Shown here: piece by piece, positions 32,937 through 42,520 of the stretch
Position numbering within the stretch: the stretch's first letter is position 1
How the letters are laid out: every line of letters starts with the position of its first letter
Assembly (NCBI GenBank): GCA_030144725.1
Contig: JASKMD010000014.1
Location: 3,582,101-3,646,100 of the forward strand
Direction of reading: 5' to 3'
Origin: Haematococcus lacustris
Lineage: Eukaryota > Chlorophyta > Chlorophyceae > Chlamydomonadales > Haematococcaceae
Length of the DNA stretch: 64,000 nucleotides
Made by a program: the position numbers and the translations under genes
Notes under the pieces: generated by a model
The model's database searches: none
What the model saw: the letters and a program-made list of their open reading frames with translations, nothing else
Told to the model about the DNA's origin: nothing

Positions 32937-33351
32937 CGGCTGACGGCTTAAGCGGTGTAGGCCACCTATCCATCTAGTTTTCACGCTCAGCTTCTTGCCC
33001 AAGGTGCACAGCTGCTTCACACTGTCTGGTGCAAATGAGCACAGAAGGGTGAAGCACTCATCGTCCCAATGCTTGTCATCCCTCTTCTGATCGAACATGG
33101 GCATGGCCTCGAAGGGCTTTGTGATGGAGGGCCTCATACACACACCCCTTGGTGCGGGGGTCATGCATCGGGCACATGCACATGCAGTCTGTGACCACTC
33201 AACCTGGATCCCTGCAGCAGGGAAGAAGCAGCTATGCATGCTCATAGAGCCGGGGATGGATGATGCAAAGGCATGCGCATCCCGTTGTGGAGCACTGCAA
33301 AGCTTTACCTCCTGTGTGCTCAGCTCCAAGCACCACCGATGACCCACACTT

Positions 33352-33990
33352 GCTCGTGCACGGTGAGCCTTGCTAGGGTCAGCAGCAGCAGCTGGCTTGT
33401 GATATGCATTGCAATGCTGCACAAACCCCAATGCATTGCACTTCCCAACACGATCTGCCAGGATCTCACCCCTCAGCCACTGCTTCATCACCCCTCCCTA
33501 TGAATCATGCCTGCCCTTGAAGTGTGATGTAGCCCCATAGCTCCACCACACTGGCACGCTAGACCTCTGTGCCATGCCCCAATGCTGTCGCATGGCTGGG
33601 ACGCCCTTGAACTGCCCTGCACACCCATCAGGCCACATGTACAACTGCCTCATGTCCATGTCATGCTCTGCCAGCAAGTAATACACCACCTGGTTTACTG
33701 CTGCTTGGGTAATGGCTGCCGGCTGCTCCTTCCCATCTGTCATCACATACACGGACGGCTCCTTGTAGGCCCTCTGTTTGTTCTTGAAGTATGCACACGC
33801 CACGATCTCAACTCTGCGCTCAACAGTCAGCTTCTCTGGCCAATCACATTAAATCACCACCTTCCCATCCTTGCGGGTGCTCACGGAAAACACATTGCAC
33901 CAGTCGGCCAGGTCAGACCGGAGTGTGGCATGCCAATAAAAGCTCTTGCGCAGTGTGCAGACGTACCTGAACACTGGAAGCCAAGCCAAT
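33352..33990 (-). pseudogene. Decayed transposon protein (DGCAGQFK / ATSHFKG family)
   Basis: One reading frame on minus is broken by stops. Order: KSFYWHATLRSDLADWCNVF, TRKDGKVVI then a stop near 33849, CDWPEKLTVERRVEIVACAY, VVYYLLAEHDMDMRQLYMWP, DGCAGQFKGVPAMRQHW, WWSYGATSHFKGRHDS, a stop near 33496, GGVMKQWLRGEILA, then FVQHCNAYHKPA. The SDGxAxQFK...FATSHGKGxxDGxGG pattern is known to me from uncharacterised transposon-associated eukaryotic proteins. No catalytic mechanism is assigned. The two in-frame stops indicate it is dead. Confidence 0.5.
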
Positions 33991-33999
33991 GAGCAAGGG

Positions 34000-34305
34000 A
34001 CAAAGGTTCACAGTGCTCAAGACCCACATTGGCGACATGCGGCAGCGAAAGCGCCATAAAGACAAGCTGCAAGTTGTGCAATTTATGTAAACGAGGTGAC
34101 AAAAACAGCATGAAGGCAAAAGCCGTGTGGCCGGTGGTCATCAGTACGGCGGGGAGATAGACAAGAATGGTGGTGCTGATATGGGGAATATCGCTACAGG
34201 CCCCTTGTCCCCCACTAGGGCCTCCCTTTGAGCCGGACGAATAGTAGCCACTAGCGGGAATACGGGAAAACTGGCAAAAAACATGCGCTGATTGTAAGCT
34301 AATTA
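34000..34305 (-). other. Third copy of the family-A 3' noncoding block
   Basis: Matches 25921-26195 over about 270 bp in the same orientation (CGTCCGGCTCAAAGGGAGG, CAATCAGCGCATGTTTT, TCTCCCCGCCGTACTGATGA), but no nuclease C-terminus precedes it. It adjoins the decayed transposon protein at 33352-33990. It shows that this block moves, or is retained, without the nuclease coding end. Confidence 0.55.
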
Positions 34306-34835
34306 TGTAGTAGATAGTGGGGTCGCGGGCCGTTTTAGATGGTTGTAAAACGCGGCCGAGGCACTGGCGCGTAACAGCTCGAGACCGAAGCCAGCGGCCG
34401 CGGAGCGTAGCGACGCGGCCGCTGGCTGAGGTCGACCTGTCACTTGGTCCCCGTCTTGTTTGCCCTGCACTTGCTGTTGCCTTTGGTGTGGTCCCTGTGG
34501 TTGCTGAATGAGCAGGGGCCCCTTTGGATCCTGCTACTGTGAAGGAGGCGTTGGAGAGCGGGAGCATAGCAGTATCATAGTAATGACAAGTTCAGCCGAA
34601 TAGTGGCCGAACAGTAGCCGAACGGTTGCATGTGAGCTCTATTAATAGGTGCACTTTTTTATTATAGAGATGCACTTTTTGTTAATAGCAGTGCGCCTTG
34701 CCTATTAACTGCGTTTTACACGTCTGTAAAACGGGGGGTTTTAACAGTTACAAAGCAGTAAAACTCCATTACAAGTTTTTATAGGATTCCAAGGCAACTA
34801 TAATAAGAAGGGCGTACCCTACTCAAGACCCACAT
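34306..34835. other. No recognisable gene
   Basis: Unique to moderately AT-rich sequence. A GCGGCCGCGGAGCGTAGCGACGCGGCCGC palindrome-like stretch lies near 34395-34425 (about 11-bp arms). A small plus-strand reading frame (VDLSLGPRLVCPALAVAF) has no family assignment. Confidence 0.3.
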
Positions 34836-34849
34836 TAGCGACATGCGGC

Positions 34850-35288
34850 AGCGAAAGCCTCATTGGTGCCATGCACTGCTTGCGATGGGACAGCTGATGC
34901 AATATTCATCAACGGCCCATGGATGGCCCATGGTCATGCGCTGGTTAGCCTGTGCCACCACTGCATCGACTTCCTCTGGGCTCAGGTTAGGCTGCGCTGC
35001 CTCCACAAGGCCGCGAAAGGCTGCCTTGATAACCTGGCGCCGCTCTGCGATCACTTCCTGCTCACCCTGCCCCTGCCCCTCATCCTCTTGCTGCTCGCTG
35101 CCACTGGCACCTGCATTGCACGGGACGGCACAGCACACGCGCAGAACTTGATGCGCGGAGGCGGAATGTCGCGTGGACCACAGTGCGTCGCGTCGTGAGG
35201 GGGCCTAGCCTTCCGTCGAGCTTAGTGGCTTACCGGCTGCACTCTGTGCGGGGGTGACGGGGCGCTTGCGTTTCCTTTTCGGCGGCAT
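34850..35288 (-). pseudogene. Fanzor-like gene 5' fragment (copy D, N-terminus only)
   Basis: Starts at ATG 35288: MPPKRKRKRPVTPAQSAAG, a basic nuclear-localisation-like stretch, then donor G|GTAAGC. The second exon from about 35115 reads ASGSEQQEDEGQGQGEQEV and IKAAFRGLVEAAQPNLSPEE. It is nearly identical to copy B (38604-38990) but on the opposite strand. Homology ends near 34930, after ANQRMTM, so the nuclease part is missing. With copy B it forms a head-to-head pair about 3.3 kb apart. Confidence 0.65.
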
Positions 35289-35470
35289 CTCAGGGGTTTA
35301 GCAACACCATCCAAGCGTGCTAGGGGGGCCATCAGGTCGCCATTCAACCGGAGTGCCGGCAACCGGAGTGGGGCGAAAATGAGGTCCATTACACGATCCA
35401 TTACACACAATCCATTACACACAATCCAGTCGCAGTCACAATCCAATACATATTAGTGGCCGTTATACCA
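35289..35470 (-). promoter_or_regulatory. 5' end / upstream region shared with copy B
   Basis: Reverse complement of 38487-38603: TCCATTACACA-type repeats, then CGCCCCACTCCGGTTGCCGG and CTTGGATGGTGTTGCTAAA up to the start codon. Conservation upstream of the start in both copies suggests the element's 5' end and promoter lie here. Confidence 0.5.
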
Positions 35471-36029
35471 GGCTGGTCTCTTCACACGTCCCTGCACCAG
35501 TGCACAGACACTCTTGTATAGAGCATCTTCATGGCGCATGGGATCCAACAACATTTGTCCCCGCACATCTTACACGACAGAGCCCCACTATCAACTGTTG
35601 ACTGATACCCTACAACAGGGTGGAAATTTCAACTACCACAGAAACTCCATGTCTGTCATATCCGACCGCGTTCTGATATATACATACGGCAAAATATAGT
35701 AGCAAGGAATACTTCCGCTCATGCGCTGACCATTGTCACGCATGATGCATGTTAGCTGTTGTATTGCAACCCTTAGTTACTAGGGCAGGACCAGGATAAG
35801 CCGACTGGCAGCAGCCCACAGTCACATCTGCAAAGGACAAACAACACAACTAGTAATGTCTTAAACCCAGGGCGACAGCATGATGCAAGCACAGGGCGGT
35901 GGCGGTGGTGGGTCATAGCCAGGTACTGAAGGAAATGGGAGGTGTGGGGCCACAGCAGGCTACACTCAGCTACAGAGTTAGCAACCACAATGCATCAATC
36001 GCTTGTCAGCACATACCAAGGTCAGGCTC

Positions 36030-36600
36030 AGCTTGATTCCTCTGATGACTCCTCGGCCAAAGCAAACTGGGCCATGCTGGACTCCTCTGATGACTCCTCG
36101 GCCAGGGCACGGCGGGCCATGCTGGACTCCTCTGATGACTCCTCGGCCAAAGCAAACTGGGCCATGCTGGACTCCTCTGATGACTCCTCAGCCAGGGCAC
36201 GGCGGGCCATGCTGGACTCCTCTGATGACTCCTCGGCCAAAGCAAACTGGGCCATGCTGGACTCCTCTGATGACTCCTCGGCCAAAGCAAACTGGGCCAT
36301 GCTGGACTCCTCTGATGACTCCTCAGCCAGGGCACGGCGGGCCATGCTGGACTCCTCTGATGACTCCTCGGCCAAAGCAAACTGGGCCATGCTGGACTCC
36401 TCTGATGACTCCTCGGCCAGGGCACGGCGGGCCATGCTGGACTCCTCTGATGACTCCTCGGCCAAAGCAAACTGGGCCATGCTGGACTCCTCTGATGACT
36501 CCTCGGCCAGGGCACGGCGGGCCATGCTGGACTCCTCTGATGACTCCTCGGCCAAAGCAAACTGGGCCATGCTGGACTCCTCTGATGACTCCTCTGCAAC
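36030..36600. repeat. 45-bp minisatellite with 90-bp higher-order structure
   Basis: About 13 units of GACTCCTCTGATGACTCCTC plus a variable half, either GGCCAAAGCAAACTGGGCCA or GGCCAGGGCACGGCGGGCCA. The two unit types mostly alternate, giving a 90-bp higher-order repeat, with one duplication of the A type near 36240-36300. Because 45 is a multiple of three, several frames are open: plus LDSSDDSSAKANWAM / LDSSDDSSARARRAM, minus AEESSEESSMAQFAL / AEESSEESSMARRAL. Which strand, if either, is translated is not decidable here. Confidence 0.9.
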
Positions 36601-36813
36601 AGGGCCATGATGTCGAGCAGATTGTTGGCTGGGGGCAAGCAAACCTCGTTACAGCATGCCATCAAGCAGTGCATGGTACTTACCTCCGCTGAGTTGCAGG
36701 ATTGTCCTTGATGTTTGATCTGCAGGACATGGTGTGGCCAGCTGGTTGAGACATGGTGATGCGATGAACATGTATTTTGTCAAGGCGCTACGTGCGACAG
36801 GTCAAACTGCATC

Positions 36814-37032
36814 GTGCAACACAGCGGTGCTGCTTACATGAAGAGCGAGCCGGCCTGCAGGCAGAGGGCAAAAGACGAAGCGGTGTACTGCAGATACATG
36901 TGTCAGGCGGGCTTCAATCGCCAAGATGGCAGACCAAAGCAGCACGAGCGGCTCTTACCCCTCGCTCTGTCGCCCGAGCTTGCGAACTCCATGAATAAGA
37001 CCTGCCGTGAGCGCAGGACAGTATTGCGTTGA
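36814..37032 (+). CDS. Small hypothetical protein
   Basis: Reads YMKSEPACRQRAKDEAVYCR then YMCQAGFNRQDGRPKQHERL and ELANSMNKTCRERRTVLR. It is basic, with four cysteines. It could be a fragment of a mobile-element protein. No family recognised and no clear start. Confidence 0.25.
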   Translation: MQHSGAAYMKSEPACRQRAKDEAVYCRYMCQAGFNRQDGRPKQHERLLPLALSPELANSMNKTCRERRTVLR

Positions 37033-38400
37033 CTGGGTTGTCCTCTTAAGCCGTCGAGCAAATGCGCAGTCATTAGCTGAGGTGTATGCGCCACTACTGA
37101 GCACTAGCCGATTTTACCAGGGGCGGTCAAGAGCGCAAGACAGAAGAGTAGGCTGACTGCCATTGAGAACTTCATCGTTTATGTTGGTACGAGCTGCGGG
37201 ACGATGCCAGGTGGGCAGGTGGGCGATCTAACTTTCTTGGGCTGAGCGCTGCAATGGGTCAGCAGTCGCTGTGCCCGAAGATGAGATTCTTGGGCTGCAG
37301 TAGCTTGAAGTAGTCGGCTTGCATCACACATTGTCATGGCCCGGCTTGCATTCGCCAACGGACTCGCAATGAAGGAATAGGGTGTGACGATATTGCTGTC
37401 CAAGCAGACAGACTCCCAAGCAGGCAGGGATAGAGCTTATAGCTTAGCAGTTTTACTGGCTTCGGCGATGTAAAGCATCAGCAAGCATCTTTGGCTACCT
37501 GCTGGCTGTCCGTGGTATTTGTTCCTTGATGGCGAGTAGTTCCATAGTGAACATTGTTCATGCTCCAACATGGACCCCATTGCGGCCCAGTGCGCTGCTA
37601 AAGCTCGACCATAACCAGCAGATGATGATGGCGCTGGTAATGATGTTACACCGTTGTAGCCTGGTGCATCGCCAGTCTTAGGCATAAGACTGGCGATGCA
37701 CTTCATCGCGGCACACACATGGTTGCAGAGGCTCATGTCACATCACAATGTGTGGTTGCGCACCACGCTGCACTCACAGATCCACACATGAGGCGCGACA
37801 GCTTGCATAGGATGGAGACATGGGCGGCTACCTCAATGCTGGCAGGGTTTGCAGCAGTGCCAGACATGAGGCCCCTGGTGGTCGCTGCCTGCCCTTGGAC
37901 GCTCATTTCCGTTTCTTCTTGTTGTTAGCTTGCTTGTGGCTGTTGAACCTGAGCGCCAGCCAAGCAAGCGCAGGGCAGGGCCATGAGGCACAGCAGTCAG
38001 CAGGACTCGCGTCCAGACACCCTGCAATCTCCCCTCCTGCCCTCCTGCCCCACCCGCTCCCCTCCCCCACCTTCACACCCCACCTTAGCCCCTCCTTCCC
38101 CCTCTTCCCCTTTGACCAGCTGGCAGCACCCGGTGTGCTCCTGAGTGCAGCTGGCTGTCACATTGGCCAGGCTGCGGCGCCGCACCCAACTGGTTAAACC
38201 CAAAGTTAGCGTCTGTCTCCTTCTCACGCTTGGTGGCGCGCTGGCGCCCGCCCTTGGTGCAGGGCCCTCCCAGCTTGAAGGGCACATAGTGGATGTCAGT
38301 GGGCGCCTGCAGCCGGGTGGGGTGCCAGCTGGCTGGATGAGGGTGTGGGCAGGTCGGCAGGTGGGAGGGGGGCATAGGGATGGCCGTCCTGAATGTCTGT
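37033..38400. other. No recognisable gene
   Basis: 1.4 kb with only short frames on both strands and no motif I can assign. A C-rich tract lies at 38030-38115. Confidence 0.3.
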
Positions 38401-38603
38401 GTCCTGGTGGCCCCACTTGTGTACCTGGGGATGGTGATGTGCAGTGGAAGGACGCATCGCCGTGTCTGTAGCGACAGGATCCATTGTGTAATGGATTGTG
38501 TAATGGATCTTATTTTCGCCCCACTCCGGTTGCCGGCACTCCGGTTGAATGGGCACCTGATGCCCCCCATAGCACGCTTGGATGGTGTTGCTAAATCCCT
38601 GAG

Positions 38604-41600
38604 ATGCCGCCGAAAAGGAAAACGAAACGCAAGCGCCCCGTCTCCCCCGGTGCAGCCGGTAAGCCACTAAGCTCGACGGAAGGCTAGGCCCCCCTCACGA
38701 CGCGACGCAGTGTGGTCCACGCGACATTCCGCCTCCGCGCATCAAGTTCTGCGCGTGTGCTGTGCCGTCCCACGTAATGCAGGTGCCAGTGGCAGCGGGC
38801 AGCAAGAGGATGAGGGGCAGGGGCAGGGTGAGCAGGAAGTGATCGCAGAGCGGCGCCAGGTTATCAAGGCAGCCTTTCGCGGCCTTGTGGAGGCAGCGCA
38901 GCCTGACCTGAGCCCAGAGGAAGTCGACGCAGTGGTGGCACAGGCCAACCAGCGCATGACCATGGGCAGCATGCAGTGTTGCCTGGCAGCGGTCATGTCG
39001 CTGACCATGCTGCTCCCGTGCTTCCTAGGCCAGCCCACACCAGGCTTCCCAGCAGCAGGTCCAGCCCCATGCCCCCCTCCCCCACCTGACCCAGCCTGCC
39101 CTCCCTACTCTCACCCCCGCCTCCCCACACGCCGCTCACCCCGCAGTGCAGCCCCCCCAGCCCAGCTGCCCCCCCCCGTTCAGTTGGACGTCGAAGACCC
39201 CAGCCTGCTGCCACAGATCAAGGCTGCCATGGACCTGCTCACCAATGCAAGTGTGCAGGAGCACCTGATGCGTGGCCCCCACCGCTGCATTAGGCTGCTG
39301 CCCGGTGAGGTGGCCGTGTTTGAGCAGCCCAGCAGTGCCTGGCCAGTTGCCAAGCTTCAGGAGCTGGACGAGGTGCACCTGCAAGGCGACAACAAGCATC
39401 ACGGAGTACTACCGGCACCCGCAGCGCTTCATCAGCTTGTGGGCCAAGGCAGTCGGGGTGGTGGGGGGGGGTTCAGCAAGGAGGCACAAAGGCACTTCAC
39501 CCAACTGGTGCTAGGTAGGCTTGACTACAGCCAGCCAGACCAGGAGCACAAGTGGCGTTTGCCACCCAATAGTGTGCTACGGCAGGACGGGTGGCGGGAA
39601 GAGGTAGTCTGGCACAGGGGGCTGCTGGGGCTCCCGGCTGAGTGGGAGGCGGGAGTAGAGTCGATAGGAAAAGGGGGTGCAGGCTGGCTGCCCATAGAGA
39701 ACAGGGTGCGGTATTGCCTGTTTCTGAACCGCTGCCTAGAGGCCTGGCAGATAGCCCCCCCTGCCCAACCCCATGGCAACAGCCGCCGCCGCCGCACCTG
39801 CCCGCGCCCCTTCACCATGCTCCCTATGGTGGGGGTGCGGGCCAGGCACTTTGTCATCGATGACAGGGTATTGCGTGGCCTGCTGGCTGACCTGGGTCAG
39901 GACACCCTAACACGGGCCAGGTTTGAGGCTGACAGCCTGCCCCACTGGCAGCGGTTCATCCAGTACAGCCAGCTGCAGAACAGTGGGTGGGACTTTGCCC
40001 GTAGGGTGGAGACGGATGGGGTTAGCATTAGTGTTCACTTCGTGCGCAGCCAGGCAGTCCATGAGCCAGTGGAGCTGCCATTCATAGGGCTTGAGCTCAC
40101 AGCCACGAGTGACTACAGCCCAGCCACCCACATAGCCGTGGGGGTGGACCCTGGTGTCACCCAGGCCATCAAGGCTGCGCATGCACAGCGGGACCTAGTC
40201 ACAGGTCAGGTGGTCAGGCAGTGGGAGTGGGAGCTGACCAAGGGGGAGCTTAAGCATGACAGCGGGCTTACCAAAGCCAAACAGGACACAGCCCGTTGGT
40301 CAGCTGCCATCCAGCCACAGCTGCAGCAGCTGGCAGCTGCCACCCCAGCTGGCACCACCCTGGATGGCCTCCACGCCCACATTCTGGCCCTCAAGGCCAC
40401 ATGGGACCCGCTGTGGGAGGAGTAGCTCAAGCCACGCTGGCGCCGGCAGCGGTTGGCGCTGCACCATGCCCAGGAGCGCGTCATTGAGGGCTTCTGCAAG
40501 AAGGTCTGACCTGCCCCGCCCCTGACCTGACCTGACCTGACCTGACCTGACCTGACCTGACCTGACCTGACCTGACCTGACCTGACCTGACCTGACCTGA
40601 CCTGACCTGACCTGACCTGACCTGACCTGACCTGACCTGACCTGACCCTGACCCTGACCCTGACCCTGACCCTGACCCTGACCCTGACCCTGACCCTGAC
40701 CCTGACCCTGACCCTGACCCTGACCCTGACCCTGACCCTGACCCTGACCCTGACCCTGACCCTGACCCTGACCCTGACCCTGACCCTGACCCTGACCCTG
40801 ACCCTGACCCTGACCCTGACCCTGACCCTGACCCTGACCCTGACCCTGACCCTGACCCTGACCCTGACCCTGACCCTGACCCTGACCCTGACCCTGACCC
40901 TGACCCTGACCCTGACCCTGACCCTGACCCTGACCCTGACCCTGACCCTGACCCTGACCCTGACCCTGACCCTGACCCTGACCCTGACCCTGACCCTGAC
41001 CCTGACCCTGACCCTGACCCTGACCCTGACCCTGACCCTGACCTGCAGGTGGTGAATGGGATGAAGTGGGTGTCACGCCAGCACTACCACCAAGAGAGGG
41101 GGGTGGCGGTGTTCCTGGGAGCGGGCAACTTCAGCCAGGGTGGGTGGAAGGCGGGGGCGGTGCGGGAGGGGTTTCGCAGGGTGGTGGAGCAGCCTAGCAG
41201 GCCCAGCACAGATCCCAGGCCAGACAGGCTGGTGATCGTGGATGAGTTCCGCACCACCCGTGTCAGCTCGTCTGTCCACGCCCGCCAGCCTTGTGAGCTG
41301 CACCTGCCAGATGACCGCCCTAGGCCCGAAGACTGGGTACCCCCAGCAGGCCAGGTCAACCACCGGCTATTGCGCCCAGCCTGGAGCGTGCGTCACGCTA
41401 AGTGTGTGCGTGGCCTGAAGTGGTGCCATGAGGTGCCGCCCAACCCCCTTCCCCCTCCCCCTCCCCCAGCCCCCCTTGCTCAGGACCCCCCTGCCCCAGC
41501 CCAGGAGCCACCACCTCCCCTCCCCCCTGCCCAGGACCAGCCCCCTGCCCAGCCCCTACCTGGCCCAGTGCCACCACCCCAGGCCCCCCCATGGGGCAGG

Positions 41601-41834
41601 TGGCTGGACCGGGACACCAACCCCTGCCTGAACTTCCAGCGCATTGGGGAGAGCAAGCAACGCCCCTTGGAGCTGTGCAGATGGACTGACCTGAGGGCCC
41701 TGCCCCCCGTTGGCAAGGAGTACCAGCAGCGCTACAAGCTGGTCAATGACCGGCTGCCCAAGGTCAAGCACAGGCTGCACCGGGCTGCAGAGTACCGGCG
41801 GGGCATTGATGGTCGGGCCCGCAATAATGCGTAG
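38604..41834 (+). pseudogene. Fanzor/TnpB-like RuvC nuclease, nearly full length (copy B)
   Basis: Eukaryotic TnpB-type RNA-guided endonuclease carried by a transposon. Exon 1 38604-38658: MPPKRKTKRKRPVSPGAA, a basic nuclear-localisation-like start. Exon 2 from 38783: acidic/Gln-rich, Pro-rich linker, then WED/REC-like region (FTMLPMVGVRARHFVIDD), RuvC-I IAVGVDPGVTQAIKAAHA, and SGLTKAKQDTARWSAAIQPQ. The intron 40504-41048 is an array. Exon 3 41049-41834: HYHQERGVAVFLGAGNFSQG, RLVIVDEFRTTRVSSSVHA, VRGLKWCHE, Pro-rich spacer, RuvC-III GRWLDRDTNPCLNFQRIG, and a basic tail to a stop at 41834. Defects: a TAG at 40423-40425 where family sense predicts Tyr (WEE-stop-LKPRWRRQRL), and at about 39385-39470 the sensible protein (TSITEYYRHPQRFISLWAKA) is in another frame, implying two compensating shifts. 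Hence probably recently inactivated. Confidence 0.75.
40504..41048 (+). repeat. (CCTGA)n then (CCCTGA)n array filling the nuclease intron
   Basis: Donor AAG|GTCTGA, about 25 copies of CCTGA, an abrupt change near 40643 to about 66 copies of CCCTGA, then the acceptor CCTGCAG|GTGGTG. The whole intron of nuclease copy B is thus one microsatellite. Confidence 0.95.
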
Positions 41835-42060
41835 GCCCTAGTAGTTTGCACAGGCTGTTAGCCTCACAAGCATTCAAGCTGTTAGTTTTGATGAGGTGCC
41901 CAGTGGTCAGGGGGTTTGCCCCAGGAACGTGCCATCGACTTGGGGTTTGTGCTCATCAAGGGTGCGACCGAGGATGCTACAACATGCTTGTAGTAGCTGA
42001 GTGAGATTACCCACAGTCCAACATGTTGTTCCTTGTTGAATAAGTTTTGTTGGCCTGTAG
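41835..42060 (+). other. Conserved 3' noncoding end of Fanzor-like element B (candidate guide RNA region)
   Basis: The block after the copy-B stop is repeated at about 46346-46543, where no coding part precedes it. Both copies end at the same bases, TTTTGTTGGCCTGTAG, after which the sequences diverge, marking an element end. Inside are hairpins CTACAA-CATGC-TTGTAG, GGGG-TTTG-CCCC (B only) and GGCTGTTAGCC. Position and conservation fit the RNA encoded at the 3' end of TnpB/Fanzor elements. Transcription is not shown. Confidence 0.45.
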
Positions 42061-42365
42061 GCCTTGATGTGGGGTTGAAGTGCAGCAGCAGGGAGTTGGA
42101 GCAACCAAACATCGTTGTCCCGGGCGGGCAGCCTGCGCCCCATGAACCCGCACTGGCTGCACTTGCAGCGGCGGGCCTGGGAGCCCACCACCTGCCTAAA
42201 CGGGATGGGTGGGTGGCCTGCCAATCTGCACAGCTTAGTGGGCAAATAGACCACAGGCCGCTCCACCCAGCCTACAGCAAGCAGCCTGGCAAGAAATCAA
42301 AGGGCTGTAGTGCTCCCAAGGCTTTGAAAGGCTTAACACAACAAGGGACTTTACGCGGAGCGTAG
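42061..42365 (-). pseudogene. Transposon-derived zinc-ribbon-like fragment
   Basis: The minus strand reads VVYLPTKLCRLAGHPPIPFR then RRCKCSQCGFMGRRLPARDN with a CxCxxC motif and no clear start or stop. It sits between the 3' end of element B and the 14-3-3 gene. Family uncertain. Confidence 0.25.
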
Positions 42366-42520
42366 TGGGAAGGGCAAGCGGAGGTAGTGTCTTTCACATG
42401 TCCAAGGTAGTTAATATTTCGAGTATTTTGAAACAAACTTGGCCGGGTTTGCCGCGTGAGATTGTCATCACTACCAGCACACACACACTACCTGAACACA
42501 GCTGCTCGATACACAACCGA
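42366..42520 (+). promoter_or_regulatory. 14-3-3 upstream region
   Basis: 155 bp between transposon debris and the 14-3-3 ATG. They hold the 5' UTR and at most a compact promoter; no convincing TATA box is visible. Confidence 0.3.

Noticed and set aside
34395..34425. rRNA or tRNA gene at the GCGGCCGC palindrome
   Set aside because: No clover-leaf or rRNA similarity; it is only a GC-rich inverted repeat. No tRNA, rRNA or riboswitch was found anywhere in the window.
36030..36600. CRISPR-like array
   Set aside because: Units are directly tandem with no unique spacers, 45 bp long, in a eukaryotic context.
40300..41076. GQGQ-repeat protein on minus
   Set aside because: Antisense reading of the (CCCTGA)n intron of nuclease copy B.
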